The position numbers were made by a program, and so were the translations under genes. Shown here in pieces: positions 43,722 through 52,770 of a stretch of 64,000 nt of DNA. This DNA comes from JAVVHE01 sp038238915. Its GTDB lineage: Bacteria > Pseudomonadota > Alphaproteobacteria > Sphingomonadales > Sphingomonadaceae. The stretch covers positions 1-64,000 of the forward strand of contig JBBSFH010000002.1 of assembly GCA_038238915.1 (NCBI GenBank), given 5' to 3'. The notes beneath the pieces are model-generated. The model did not search any database and was not told where the DNA came from. It worked only from the letters and a program-made list of their open reading frames with translations. The stretch's first letter is position 1; each line of letters begins with the position of its first letter.

Positions 43722-44141
43722 CTATTTCGCCAGCGGGACCGTACTCGTCGGCGCGGCAGGAGTCGGCGTGGGCGCGGGACCGGCGGGCGCGGTCTGGCCG
43801 AAACCGCCCGCGAACGGTGCGGGCGCGCCAACCGGCGCGGGAGCGGGCGCGGGCACGTCGGGCAGCGCTCGCGCGTGCGCGGCGACGCTCGCGTCGATGC
43901 GGCGCGTCTTACCCGCCTGGCCGTAGAGCATCGCGAGGCCGAGGCTGGTGAGGATGAACAGCGCGGCGATGATCGTCGTCGAGCGCGTCATCAGATCGGC
44001 CGCGCCGCGTGCGCTGACCAGTCCGCCCGCGTTGCCGCCGCCGATCCCGAGCCCACCCCCTTCGGAACGCTGCAGCAGGATGACGGCGACAAGCGCGGCA
44101 GCGAGCAGCGTGTGCACGATGAGGACGAGCGTGATGATCAT
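43722..44141 (-). CDS. secG: Preprotein translocase subunit SecG
   Basis: A 139-residue SecG with two membrane helices (IITLVLIVHTLLAAALVAVI, IIAALFILTSLGLAML) separated by the conserved LLQRSEGGGLGIGGG loop. The C-terminus carries an extra 60-residue Pro/Ala-rich tail, common in alphaproteobacteria. It stimulates SecYE translocation. It precedes pyrG. Confidence 0.92.
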   Translation of the reverse strand: MIITLVLIVHTLLAAALVAVILLQRSEGGGLGIGGGNAGGLVSARGAADLMTRSTTIIAALFILTSLGLAMLYGQAGKTRRIDASVAAHARALPDVPAPAPAPVGAPAPFAGGFGQTAPAGPAPTPTPAAPTSTVPLAK

Positions 44142-44220
44142 TTGGAGAGCGCGAGCCGATGGTGGATATTGTCGCGCGATGTAGAGCGTGGCGCGCGCGG
44201 CGGCAACCGCGCGCTACTGC

Positions 44221-44985
44221 TCAGCGCGTCGAGGGGGTTCGGCTACGCGCACCGATCGCCAGCGCAAGGCCGGCAAGGCCGAGGACTGCGCTGATCGGCT
44301 CACTCACCGGGTTGGGCACGAAGGGCGTCGTCAGGAATTCGCTGGCGAGTCCGCTCGATGCGAGCCACAGGCCGGCGGGGCTGGTTGCATCCTGCAGCCG
44401 CGTCGTGACCAACACTCCGACTTCGGGCACGTTGCCGCTGAAGAAATCGAGCGCGGTGGTCGCGCCGCCGCCGCTGTTGACCACATCGAGCAGCAGAGCG
44501 CCCTTGGTGGGATCATAGGCGAAGGGCGTCGCGAAGGGGATCAGGATGTCCCAAGCCTTGTTGCCGTTGGGAAAGCCTCTAGCCGCGCTTGTGATCGCCA
44601 GCGCGCCGTCGAACACCGTTTGCGCGTCGGCACCGATATTGCCGGCAAATGTCGTGCTTGCGTCCGCCAGCGAATGGGCCGCCGTGGAAAGGCTGAAACG
44701 GATCGCGGGAAGTGTGGTGGCGAACTTCGTGCCGTCTCGGCCTGCGGCGGGGCGAAGGACCAGGCCGTAGAGCGAGACGGGGCCGCGGAAGAACAGCGAT
44801 GGGTCGTATAACTGCTGATAATGCTCGCTGGTGATGCCGACGGCATCGATATTGAGCGGGAAATTGCTAGCGGATCCCCCCGCCTGCGAAAAAGCTGCGA
44901 AAGGTGCGATGATGTTAGGGTCGGCGAATGCTGGCGGGATGAAGTTCAATGCGAATCCAGCGACGACAAGAGCTTTCAAATGCAT
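44221..44985 (-). CDS. Secreted PEP-CTERM-like protein (SEP variant)
   Basis: A 254-residue exported protein. After a signal peptide (ending PPAFA) comes a beta-rich region (GPVSLYGLVLRP, RFSLSTAAHSL, LLDVVNSGGG), and the C-terminus is PVSEPISAVLGLAGLALAIG followed by arginines. That is the layout of a PEP-CTERM sorting signal (short motif, helix, basic tail), but with SEP in place of PEP. Such proteins are cleaved by an exosortase. No exosortase gene lies in the window. AAGGAG precedes the ATG. Confidence 0.7.
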   Translation of the reverse strand: MHLKALVVAGFALNFIPPAFADPNIIAPFAAFSQAGGSASNFPLNIDAVGITSEHYQQLYDPSLFFRGPVSLYGLVLRPAAGRDGTKFATTLPAIRFSLSTAAHSLADASTTFAGNIGADAQTVFDGALAITSAARGFPNGNKAWDILIPFATPFAYDPTKGALLLDVVNSGGGATTALDFFSGNVPEVGVLVTTRLQDATSPAGLWLASSGLASEFLTTPFVPNPVSEPISAVLGLAGLALAIGARSRTPSTR

Positions 44986-45186
44986 GCGGATACTCCTTTT
45001 TGCTGATGCGATCCGCGCATGTTCTACTCCTGAGGGCGAACCGCGTCCGCTGCAGCCAAGTCCATTCTGGAACACATGGGGCGTTCTACGGCCTTGGCCA
45101 GACAAATATTGCTCGATAATGGCGACGCTTTCGTCCCCGGCAACTGTCGGCAGCTAAGCGAAAGCGTAACGATCCTGCGACCCACG

Positions 45187-45678
45187 CTAGCTGCGCGCGA
45201 GCACGTCTACCAACTGCCGGGCAAAAATCTCGATTCCCGCCGCATCGGCAGCGTCGAATCGCGCGGGCGTGGGGCTATCCAGGTCGAGCACACCGATCAG
45301 CCGATCGCCGTCGAGCATCGGCACCACCAGTTCGGCACGCGATGCGCCGTCGCACGCGATGTGGCCGGGGAAGGCGTGAACGTCGGCCACGATCTGCGTC
45401 ACGCGCGTCGCCCCAGCCATGCCGCACACCCCACGCCCGAGCGCGATGCGGATGCACGCCGCGCGGCCCTGGAACGGCCCAAGCACAAGCTCGCCGTCCC
45501 TGAGCAGATAAAAGCCCGCCCAGTTGAGATCGGGCACGCCGTGGAACAGGATCGCGGCCGCGTTGGCGAGATTGGCGATCGGATCGCTTTCGCCCGCCGT
45601 CACCCCCGCCAACTGGCGATCGAGTTCGGCGTAAAGCTCGGCCTTGGGTAGCGCGCGCGTATCGGCATGATCGAACAT
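45187..45678 (-). CDS. msrC: Free methionine-(R)-sulfoxide reductase (fRMsr)
   Basis: A 163-residue single GAF-domain enzyme. Three cysteines at 75 (AACIRI), 85 (GVCGMA) and 109 (HIACDG) have exactly the 10- and 24-residue spacing of the redox cysteines in E. coli YebR/MsrC. It reduces free Met-R-sulfoxide with thioredoxin. Divergent from the S9 peptidase gene 97 bases away. Confidence 0.9.
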   Translation of the reverse strand: MFDHADTRALPKAELYAELDRQLAGVTAGESDPIANLANAAAILFHGVPDLNWAGFYLLRDGELVLGPFQGRAACIRIALGRGVCGMAGATRVTQIVADVHAFPGHIACDGASRAELVVPMLDGDRLIGVLDLDSPTPARFDAADAAGIEIFARQLVDVLARS

Positions 45679-45775
45679 GGACCCGATGTAGCGCGCGGCG
45701 CGCGGGGCGGAAGGGGCGTTGACAGCGGCTTTGCGCGTCTGCAGCCTGTACCGCAGCAAGTAATGGGGGCGAACT

Positions 45776-47893
45776 ATGACGTGCAAACTGTTGATCGGGA
45801 CGGCACTCGCGCTGCTGGCGGCGGCAAGCCCGTCTCGCGGTGCGTTCACGATCGCGCAGGTTCATGCCTATCCGTACAGCGCCGAACTGATTGCGGCGGC
45901 GAAGGCCGATCGCATCGCGTGGGTGCGCACGCTGCGCGGCGTGCGCAATATCTGGGTCGCCGATGGCCCGGGCTTCGTGCCGCGTGCGGTGACGCAATAT
46001 ACGCAGGACGATGGGCAGGAACTGACCAGCCTCGCCTTCAGTCCCGATGGGCGGACGCTGATGTTCGTGCGCGGCGGCGATCATGATGCGAATTGGCCCG
46101 CCAAGGGCGGCCTCGATCCCGATCCCGGATCCTCGCCGGTGGAAGCCAAGGCCACAATCTTCGCGGCCGACCTGACCGGCGCGAAACCGCCGGTGAAGAT
46201 CGGCGAGGGCGATGCGCCCGCGCTCTCCGCCACCGGCCAGCTCGCCTATGTGAAGGCGCACGCGGTGTGGACCGCCGGGCTCGACGGCACCAAGCCGCAC
46301 CGGATGTTCTTCGATCGCGGCCAGGATGGAGCACTGGCGTGGTCCCCCGATGGCACGCGGCTGGCGTTTGTATCGAACCGCGAGGATCACAGTTTCATCG
46401 GCGTGTATGCGTTCCAGACCGCGCCGCTGCTGTGGCTCGCGCCGTCCACCGGCTTCGATGCCGATGCGGTCTGGTCGCCCGACGGTACGCGCATTGCCTT
46501 CACCAGGCGGCCAGGCGATGGCGGACCGCCCGAGCCCCTCCTCGTCAACATCCCGCACCCGTGGAGCATCTGGACCGCCGACGCCGCAACCGGGACAGCA
46601 CGGCGCGCGTGGGCGAGTCCGCACACGCTCCACGGAAGCTACCCCGAGACCGCAGGCGGCGCGAACCTCCACTGGGCGGGCGGCGACCGGCTGACGTTTA
46701 CTGCCGATCTCGACAACTGGCCGCATCTGTACGCGGTCGCTGCGACCGGTGGCGAGCCTAGGTTGCTGACGCCGGGTAATTTCATGGTCGAACACGTCGC
46801 CCCCACCCGCGACGGCGAAGCCATCCTCTATTCAGCCAACACCGGCACGCTCCCCGGGGACGACGATCGCCGCCACATCTTCCGCGTCTCCGCAACCGGC
46901 GGCGCGTCCATCGCCCTCACAGGCAATCCCACGACCAACTGGTCTCCCGTCCCCCTCGCCCAAGGCGCGGCGTTCGTAGGCGCGGCGGTATTCCGCCCGC
47001 CACTGGTCGAGATCGTCGGCGAGGACGGCAAGGGCGGACGGACACTGGCCGGGCAGGATTCACCCGCCGATTTCCCGGGCAAACAGTTCATCGCCCCGCG
47101 CCCCGTCACCTTTCGCTCCGAAGATGGCTTCACCATCCACGCGCAGCTGTTCGCGACGCCGGGCGGTGCCGCGCGTAAGCCCGCGCTCATCTTCGTCCAC
47201 GGCGGCCCGCCCCGTCAGATGCTGCTCGGCTGGCATTATATGGATTATTACAGCCACGCCTACGCGATGAACCAGTATCTCGCCGCGCACGGCTATGTCG
47301 TGCTCGCAGTCAACTATCGGCTCGGCGTCGGCTACGGCCATGATTTCCACCACCCCGATAATTGGGGACCAACTGGCGCTGCCGAGTACAAGGACGTGCT
47401 TGCCGCCGCGCGCTTCCTTCAGGCGCAGTCGAATGTCGATCCTGCCCGGCTCGGTATCTGGGGCGGCAGCTATGGCGGCTATCTGACCGCGCTCGCGCTC
47501 GCGCGCAATTCAGACATCTTCAAGGCGGGCGTGGACCTTCACGGGGTCCACGACTGGTCGCGGTCGCTTGCCGAAGAAGTGCCCTCGATGGCCAACCGGT
47601 TCGAACAGGGGGACCGCGCCAAACTGAACGAGACCGCCTTTGCCTCCTCGCCGGTGGCCGACATCGCGCGCTGGACCTCGCCAGTGCTGTTCATCCACGG
47701 CGACGACGATCGCAACGTGCGCTTCAACCAGACGATCGATCTCGCGCGGCGTCTCGACGCGAAGGGTGTTCCATACGAGGAACTCGTAATGCCCGATGAA
47801 ATCCACGGGTTCCTCCGCGAAGCCGATTGGCTGAAGGCGGATCGCGCCATGGTCGATTTCCTGTCGCGCAAACTCGGCGGAGCGAACGACTGA
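45776..47893 (+). CDS. Exported S9-family prolyl oligopeptidase-like protein
   Basis: A 705-residue protein with a signal peptide (ending near PSRGA), a TolB/WD-like propeller over about residues 30-440 (FSPDGRTLMF, WSPDGTRLAF and WSPDGTRIAF repeats), and a C-terminal alpha/beta-hydrolase. The catalytic serine is S565 in GGSYGG, the acid lies in HGDDDRNV and the histidine is H677 in DEIHGF. It is a periplasmic peptidase of the acylaminoacyl/dipeptidyl peptidase group. Divergent from msrC. Confidence 0.9.
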   Translation: MTCKLLIGTALALLAAASPSRGAFTIAQVHAYPYSAELIAAAKADRIAWVRTLRGVRNIWVADGPGFVPRAVTQYTQDDGQELTSLAFSPDGRTLMFVRGGDHDANWPAKGGLDPDPGSSPVEAKATIFAADLTGAKPPVKIGEGDAPALSATGQLAYVKAHAVWTAGLDGTKPHRMFFDRGQDGALAWSPDGTRLAFVSNREDHSFIGVYAFQTAPLLWLAPSTGFDADAVWSPDGTRIAFTRRPGDGGPPEPLLVNIPHPWSIWTADAATGTARRAWASPHTLHGSYPETAGGANLHWAGGDRLTFTADLDNWPHLYAVAATGGEPRLLTPGNFMVEHVAPTRDGEAILYSANTGTLPGDDDRRHIFRVSATGGASIALTGNPTTNWSPVPLAQGAAFVGAAVFRPPLVEIVGEDGKGGRTLAGQDSPADFPGKQFIAPRPVTFRSEDGFTIHAQLFATPGGAARKPALIFVHGGPPRQMLLGWHYMDYYSHAYAMNQYLAAHGYVVLAVNYRLGVGYGHDFHHPDNWGPTGAAEYKDVLAAARFLQAQSNVDPARLGIWGGSYGGYLTALALARNSDIFKAGVDLHGVHDWSRSLAEEVPSMANRFEQGDRAKLNETAFASSPVADIARWTSPVLFIHGDDDRNVRFNQTIDLARRLDAKGVPYEELVMPDEIHGFLREADWLKADRAMVDFLSRKLGGAND

Positions 47894-48156
47894 GCGTGTG
47901 CCCGCCGGTTCGGAGGAGCATGCGTTCTGGCTGGCTGGCGGTTTGCTGGCCTCAATGCTTTAACCGGTCCATCGGCTTGTAGGAACGTCCCCGCGATCAT
48001 CGCGGAGACGAGGACGGGCACGCCGTCCACATTTCGATCGTCATCGCGCCGCGCTTGTCTGCGCGATCGATCGGCAACCGTGCGACCGGGCCATCGATCT
48101 CCAGCCCGAGCGTCAACATTGCGTCGCGCGGGTCGGCACGCGTTGCGAGTCCGGCG
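47894..48156. other. Gap with coding-like minus-strand sequence
   Basis: No gene is called in these 263 bases. The minus strand from about 48160 to 47997 stays open in a frame different from the SleB gene and reads like real protein (ADPRDAMLTLGLEIDGPVAR, IEMWTACPSS). It may be a 40-60-residue gene starting at an ATG near 48120, the tail of a frame-shifted SleB gene, or chance. I cannot assign it. Confidence 0.25.
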
Positions 48157-48801
48157 TCATCGGGCGGATACGAGCCCCGATCCCAGAAAGCTGACCGAGA
48201 TCCCGCCATGGGCGGGGGCGAGGCGCGCGATCGGCAGTCCCCATGCGCTGAACACCGCTGTGCCCAGATTAGCCGAGATCGTCGCGTGTTCGGAGCGCGA
48301 CTGGGCCGAAATACTGTTCGCGCCGCGCGTGTAAAAGATATGCCGCCCGATCCGCGTCTCCTCGCGCATCGCCGCCGCCCAAACCGGACGGACATAGTCC
48401 GCGTGATAATTGAGCGCGGCCAGTCCCGGCAGCGCATCGGGCGCGTCCAGCGCCGCGTTCGCCGCCGCGCCCGCGCGCGTCCACAGGAGCGGATCGATCC
48501 GTCGACGCAGCGCGCCATCGCAGGTGAAAGTGAACTGGCAGCCGCTCCGGCGCTCCGCACCCTGGAAGATCACCGCGCACACGCTCTTGGGATAGGCGGG
48601 ATCGACGAGGCGGTTGAGGACCACGCGTGCGACCGCCTGCTGGCCCGAATCGGGTTCGCGCGCGGCTTCGTAATAGATCGCCGCCGTCATGCAGCCGAGT
48701 GCATCGGTCGGCCGGTTTTCGGCCATTGGTTCGCCCGCAGCCGGGCTGATGCCTGTAACCGCGACGATTGCCGCCAAGGCTGCGGGAATCGCCGCACGCA
48801 T
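48157..48801 (-). CDS. SleB-type cell wall hydrolase
   Basis: A 214-residue exported protein with a signal peptide (ending near SPAAGE) and one Hydrolase_2/SleB domain: LGCMTAAIYYEAAREPDSGQ, VARVVLNRLVDPAYP, VIFQGAERRSGCQFTFTCDG. The first glutamate (YYEAA) is the expected catalytic residue; the paired cysteines are typical. These enzymes cut peptidoglycan. The ATG at 48801 follows GGAG at good spacing; the frame extends six codons further. Downstream of the PstS-like gene but separated by a terminator. Confidence 0.85.
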   Translation of the reverse strand: MRAAIPAALAAIVAVTGISPAAGEPMAENRPTDALGCMTAAIYYEAAREPDSGQQAVARVVLNRLVDPAYPKSVCAVIFQGAERRSGCQFTFTCDGALRRRIDPLLWTRAGAAANAALDAPDALPGLAALNYHADYVRPVWAAAMREETRIGRHIFYTRGANSISAQSRSEHATISANLGTAVFSAWGLPIARLAPAHGGISVSFLGSGLVSAR

Positions 48802-48817
48802 TTGTTTCGCTCCTGCC

Positions 48818-48853
48818 AAAAAGAAAAGCGGCCCCGACTTACGTCGAGGCCGC
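48818..48853 (-). terminator. Rho-independent terminator of the PstS-like gene
   Basis: An 11-base stem with one mismatch (48828-48838 with 48843-48853, loop TTAC) is followed on the minus strand by a T-rich run (TTTTCTTTTT). It lies 31 bases past the PstS-like stop. Confidence 0.85.
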
Positions 48854-48883
48854 CCTTCATGTCGATACGATCGGGTACGGAGC

Positions 48884-50755
48884 TTACGCGCCGGTCACGC
48901 CGGTGGGGCACTCGGCAGTGAAGGTCGAGCCAGCCTGCTGAATGTCGAGGTTGAGCGGCGTAGCGGTGCCACCCGTCTTGAGGGGGTAGTTGTTGAGCAG
49001 GAACGTCTGCTGGATCGCCGACTGATACTGCGGGGTCACCGGAGCGAAGCCGTTGATGGCGAGGATGCCCTTGGACTTATCGTTCACAACACCATTGCTA
49101 TAGTACCAGCTGAGGAAGTTCTGGACGATCGTCGTCTCGGTGGTGTCCGCATAGCACTGATAGAACAGGCCATTGGTCGTGCCGACGAGCGGATAAGAGC
49201 CCGTTGCAGTCGGATCGGCGAGCGGGCTGGCGATGTTGGCAGCGGACACCCATGCGTAGGTGGTCGCGTTCGTCGCAGGGTTGCTACGATCGCCATTGAG
49301 GCCCGGCGTGTAGTAGTACGGAGCCGCACCCGAAGTGGTCTGCGGAGCCTGAACCGCCGCAAACGCAAGCAGCGCAGCAGCCGGAGTCGCGGCGACATAC
49401 GCATTCTTGCTGTTCTGCAGCGCGGCGCTGAACAGACCGTAGGTGTTCTGGCCGTTCTTGAGCACGTAAGGCAGGACATAATCGTTGCCCACATAGCCGA
49501 TGCGGCCCTGGACCAGCGTGTTGTTCGCCGTGGGAACCGCAGTGAACGACAGATACTTTGCAACGCCATCGTTGCCGTCCGCTCGCGTGAACTTCGTGGT
49601 CACCTCGCCGCCGACGGCGACGTTGGGCTGGGTCTTGTCGTACGTCGGACCCTGAAGCGCCGAAGGCAGCGTGGTCGGAGCGTTGCCGCCCGCAGTGTTT
49701 GCATCGACGGTGTAGGCATTGCCCGCGCCGCAAATCTTCTCAAGGTGACGATAGAAGATCGAGGTCGTGCCCGAACCGTCCGAACGGCCGACGATCTGCA
49801 GCGGAACGCTGAACGCCGCCGTATCGGCGGTTGCCTTGCTGATCGGGTTCGTCGAATCGATGCCCGTCAGCTGGTTCCAGTCGCTCACCGTGCCCGAGAA
49901 GATCGCGCACAGCTGCTTGTTGCTGAGCCTGAGCTTCTGCGTCGCGGTCGCCTGAAGGAACTTGTACGAAGTCACCTTGCCGGTAGAGCTGGCGACCTTC
50001 TTGTACACCGAGCTGAACGAAACGGTCGGGATCGCGACGAGCAGCGGGATCTGGATCGCGTGGCCGTAGGTGGCGAGGGGCTGCGCGAACGGCGTGGTGT
50101 TCACCGTGCCGGGCAGGGTCACGCCGGGCGACGCCGTAAAGGGCGCGGGTGAAGTGGCCGTGTTCGGGATCTCGATCGCGACGCCGCTCTGGATGACGTA
50201 ACGGCTGACCGGGTTGCTCAACCCATCAACGCTGGTACCGTTGTAGGTATCGATGTCGCCGCCGTCGTTGGCGTCATGCTGCGGCAGACCCGCTTCCGAA
50301 GCACCAAAGTTGACCTTGGTCGCGTAAACCGTCGGAGCCGGACCCGTGCCGCTGCCGAGCCAGCTGTCGCCGGTCTTGCCGATGGGATCGACGTAGAAGG
50401 GCGAGTGCGCGAAGTAGCCGAGGATGCCGCGGCCCGAACCCGTCGAGATGTAGCTGACGGCCTGACCAACCGGGCTCACCTGCGTCGTGGCGCAGTTGAA
50501 CGCGGGGACGCCGGCGTAATTGAAATCGAAGATGGTGGTGGTGGCAGCGACACCGCGGAACGCAAGATCGATCTTGTCACCCCAGCAATCGCTAGCCTGG
50601 CGCAGGTACGGCGCGGGCAGCGAGGCACCGCCGCCGAAGATGGCATTCGTGGTGACAGTGGTCGACTTGCTCGGGAACGTGCCGGTGGCGGCGACCGCTT
50701 GGCCAGCGACCGCGAGCATAGTGCTCGCGAGCAAAAGGGTGGAACGAAGGGTCAT
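48884..50755 (-). CDS. Large PstS-like secreted phosphate-binding protein
   Basis: A 623-residue exported protein with a Sec signal of about 22 residues ending GQAVA. It has PstS/DING hallmarks: IFGGGASLPAPYLRQ near the N-terminus, the phosphate-contact motif GRSDGSGTTSIFYRHLE around residue 320, LCAIFSGTVSDWNQL and GRIGYVGNDYV. It is nearly twice the length of periplasmic PstS, and no pstCAB genes follow, so it is unlikely to be an ordinary ABC-transporter subunit. It is divergent from a type II secretion operon and a Pho-box match lies between, so it may be secreted outside the cell under phosphate starvation, as DING proteins are. Two small cysteine pairs are present. Family assignment is firm, export route inferred. 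Confidence 0.8.
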   Translation of the reverse strand: MTLRSTLLLASTMLAVAGQAVAATGTFPSKSTTVTTNAIFGGGASLPAPYLRQASDCWGDKIDLAFRGVAATTTIFDFNYAGVPAFNCATTQVSPVGQAVSYISTGSGRGILGYFAHSPFYVDPIGKTGDSWLGSGTGPAPTVYATKVNFGASEAGLPQHDANDGGDIDTYNGTSVDGLSNPVSRYVIQSGVAIEIPNTATSPAPFTASPGVTLPGTVNTTPFAQPLATYGHAIQIPLLVAIPTVSFSSVYKKVASSTGKVTSYKFLQATATQKLRLSNKQLCAIFSGTVSDWNQLTGIDSTNPISKATADTAAFSVPLQIVGRSDGSGTTSIFYRHLEKICGAGNAYTVDANTAGGNAPTTLPSALQGPTYDKTQPNVAVGGEVTTKFTRADGNDGVAKYLSFTAVPTANNTLVQGRIGYVGNDYVLPYVLKNGQNTYGLFSAALQNSKNAYVAATPAAALLAFAAVQAPQTTSGAAPYYYTPGLNGDRSNPATNATTYAWVSAANIASPLADPTATGSYPLVGTTNGLFYQCYADTTETTIVQNFLSWYYSNGVVNDKSKGILAINGFAPVTPQYQSAIQQTFLLNNYPLKTGGTATPLNLDIQQAGSTFTAECPTGVTGA

Positions 50756-51108
50756 GGTATACTCCTGGATGGACAGTATTCGCGGTCGAGGACCGCAGGG
50801 GAGGACGGAGAGAGAACGCCCAAGCGACCCGCGTTCCAAGCGCCTCTCCCCAGCAGTATAGGACCGGGCCACCAAGGTGGAACGATCGATCGCTGTCGGG
50901 CGAGCGGATTTCGGTTCGTCGAATCGAGGGTGCTATGCCCGAGAAATGTAACAGAACGATGACGGTTTTGCCCTCGCCGGAAACTAATTGGGGACAAATC
51001 GCTCGCCAGTGTCGGAACTCCACCGTTTTTCGCCAGGGGCTGGTGTTCGCGCCGCGTTCAGGCGAATGCGGGTACGACCACTGCTGCAATCTCACCGATA
51101 GGACGTCC
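50756..51108. other. Divergent intergenic region between the PstS-like gene and gspE
   Basis: 353 bases without a supported gene. A frame open from 50935 into gspE has no start context or homology upstream of 51109 and I reject it as coding. The region holds a Pho-box match (50948-50965) and must contain the promoters for both directions. Confidence 0.6.
50948..50965 (-). promoter_or_regulatory. Pho box candidate upstream of the PstS-like gene
   Basis: Read on the minus strand this is CCGTCATCGTTCTGTTAC: two seven-base repeats (CCGTCAT, CTGTTAC) separated by four bases. It matches the PhoB consensus CTGTCAT-N4-CTGTCAY at 12 of 14 repeat positions. It lies about 193 bases before the PstS-like ATG and 143 bases before gspE. 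PhoB control is inferred from this match and the gene function. Confidence 0.6.
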
Positions 51109-52770
51109 GTGGCCCGCTCCGCGCTCGATGCGCTCGTCCTCGATCGAAACCTCGCCTCGCCCGAAACGCTGGCGCGTGCGCGGCTGGTGCAGGAACAGAC
51201 GGGGGAGCGTCTCGATTCGGTGCTGACACGTCTTGGCTTTGTGTCCGAACAGGCGCTCGCCGACGCGATTGCGCGCGCAACGGGTCTGCAGATCGCCGGA
51301 CCCCGCGATTATCCTGCTGCTCCGGTCTCACCCGGCCAGGTTTCGGCGCGGTTCCTGCGCGATGCGAAGGCGGTGCTGCTGTCCGAATCAGATACGGGGA
51401 TCAGCGTGGCGCTCGTCGATCCGCTCGATCCCTATGCGGGCGAGGCTTTGGCCTTCGCGCTTGGACGCCCCGTGCACGCAATGGTGGCGCGCTCGTCCGA
51501 CCTCGAGGCCGCGCTCGATCGGCTCTATGGCACTGCTGCGGAAGCCGAAACCGCCGATACGCAGGCCGACGACGATGATCTCGAAAGGCTGAAGGATCTG
51601 GCGAGCGATGCGCCCGTGATCCGCGCGGTCAACCGTCTGATCACCAGGGCGGTCGAGGCGCGCGCGTCGGACATCCATGTGGAACCCGCAGAGGACAGTC
51701 TTGGCGTGCGGTTCCGGGTGGACGGGGCGATGCGTGACGAGGAGCCGCTGCCCGCGAGTATGAAGGCCAGCTTCGTCAGCCGGGTGAAGGTGATGGCCGG
51801 CCTCAACATCGCCGAAAAGCGCCTCCCCCAAGACGGTCGCCTGCGTCTCGCAGTGCGCGGTCACGAGATCGATCTGCGTGTTGCAATCTCGCCCACCATC
51901 CACGGCGAGAGCGTGGTCATGCGCCTGCTCGATCGCTCGAACCTCACGCTCGAATTCCCCGCACTCGGTTTCGATCCGCCAATGCAGGCACGCTTCGACG
52001 AAATGCTGCACCGCCCGCACGGCATCGTCCTCGTCACCGGCCCCACAGGTTCGGGCAAAACAACCACGCTCTACGCCGCGCTGGCGGTGCTCAACACGCC
52101 CGAACGCAAGATCCTCACCATCGAGGATCCGATCGAGTACCGCCTTCCGGGTGTGAACCAGACGCAGGTCCAGCCGGGTATCGGGCTATCGTTCGCCGCC
52201 GCGCTCCGCTCGTTCCTGCGCCAAGACCCAGACGTGATGATGGTCGGCGAAATCCGCGATCTGGAAACCGCGCAGGTGGCGGTGCAGGCCGCGCTGACCG
52301 GGCACACGATCCTCAGCACGCTCCACACCAACACGGCGGCGGCGGCGGTGACGCGCCTGCTCGACATGGGGGTCGAACCTTTCCTGATAACATCCACCGT
52401 GAATGCGGTGCTCGCGCAGCGCCTCGTGCGACGGCTCTGCCCGCATTGCCGCGAGGAGTACGCGCCCACCGAAGCCGAGATCGCCGCGTTCGGCGTTGGC
52501 GCTGTCGGCCACACGCCCGCCACGCTGTACCATCCGCGCGGGTGCGAGGCGTGCGGCGGCACCGGGTTCCGTGGCCGCGTTGCAATCCTCGAACTGCTGG
52601 CGATGGATGATCGCATCGCGCATCTGGTGCTCGAACGCGCCGAGGCGCGCGAGATCAACCGCGCCGCCACGGGCGCGGGGATGCGCACGATGCTGGTCGA
52701 CGGGCTGATGAAAGCGGAGAGCGGCGAGACGACGGTCGAGGAAGTTCTGCGCGTGACGAGGGAAGGGTGA
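51109..52770 (+). CDS. gspE: Type II secretion ATPase GspE
   Basis: A 553-residue secretion ATPase. Residues about 1-150 form the N-terminal domain (ERLDSVLTRLGFVSEQALADA). The catalytic domain has Walker A GPTGSGKT at 311-318, the Asp box LTIEDPIEY, Walker B MMVGEIRD and the His box HTILSTLHTN; the zinc-binding cysteines are C444, C447, C479 and C482. It powers pseudopilus assembly from the cytoplasm. The GTG at 51109, with AGGA before it, is the best start. It heads the operon and overlaps gspF by four bases. Confidence 0.95.
   Translation: MARSALDALVLDRNLASPETLARARLVQEQTGERLDSVLTRLGFVSEQALADAIARATGLQIAGPRDYPAAPVSPGQVSARFLRDAKAVLLSESDTGISVALVDPLDPYAGEALAFALGRPVHAMVARSSDLEAALDRLYGTAAEAETADTQADDDDLERLKDLASDAPVIRAVNRLITRAVEARASDIHVEPAEDSLGVRFRVDGAMRDEEPLPASMKASFVSRVKVMAGLNIAEKRLPQDGRLRLAVRGHEIDLRVAISPTIHGESVVMRLLDRSNLTLEFPALGFDPPMQARFDEMLHRPHGIVLVTGPTGSGKTTTLYAALAVLNTPERKILTIEDPIEYRLPGVNQTQVQPGIGLSFAAALRSFLRQDPDVMMVGEIRDLETAQVAVQAALTGHTILSTLHTNTAAAAVTRLLDMGVEPFLITSTVNAVLAQRLVRRLCPHCREEYAPTEAEIAAFGVGAVGHTPATLYHPRGCEACGGTGFRGRVAILELLAMDDRIAHLVLERAEAREINRAATGAGMRTMLVDGLMKAESGETTVEEVLRVTREG

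Noticed and set aside
50935..51108. N-terminal extension of gspE starting at the ATG at 50935
   Set aside because: The added residues have no GspE homology, cross the Pho box and promoter region, and the GTG at 51109 has a better ribosome-binding site.
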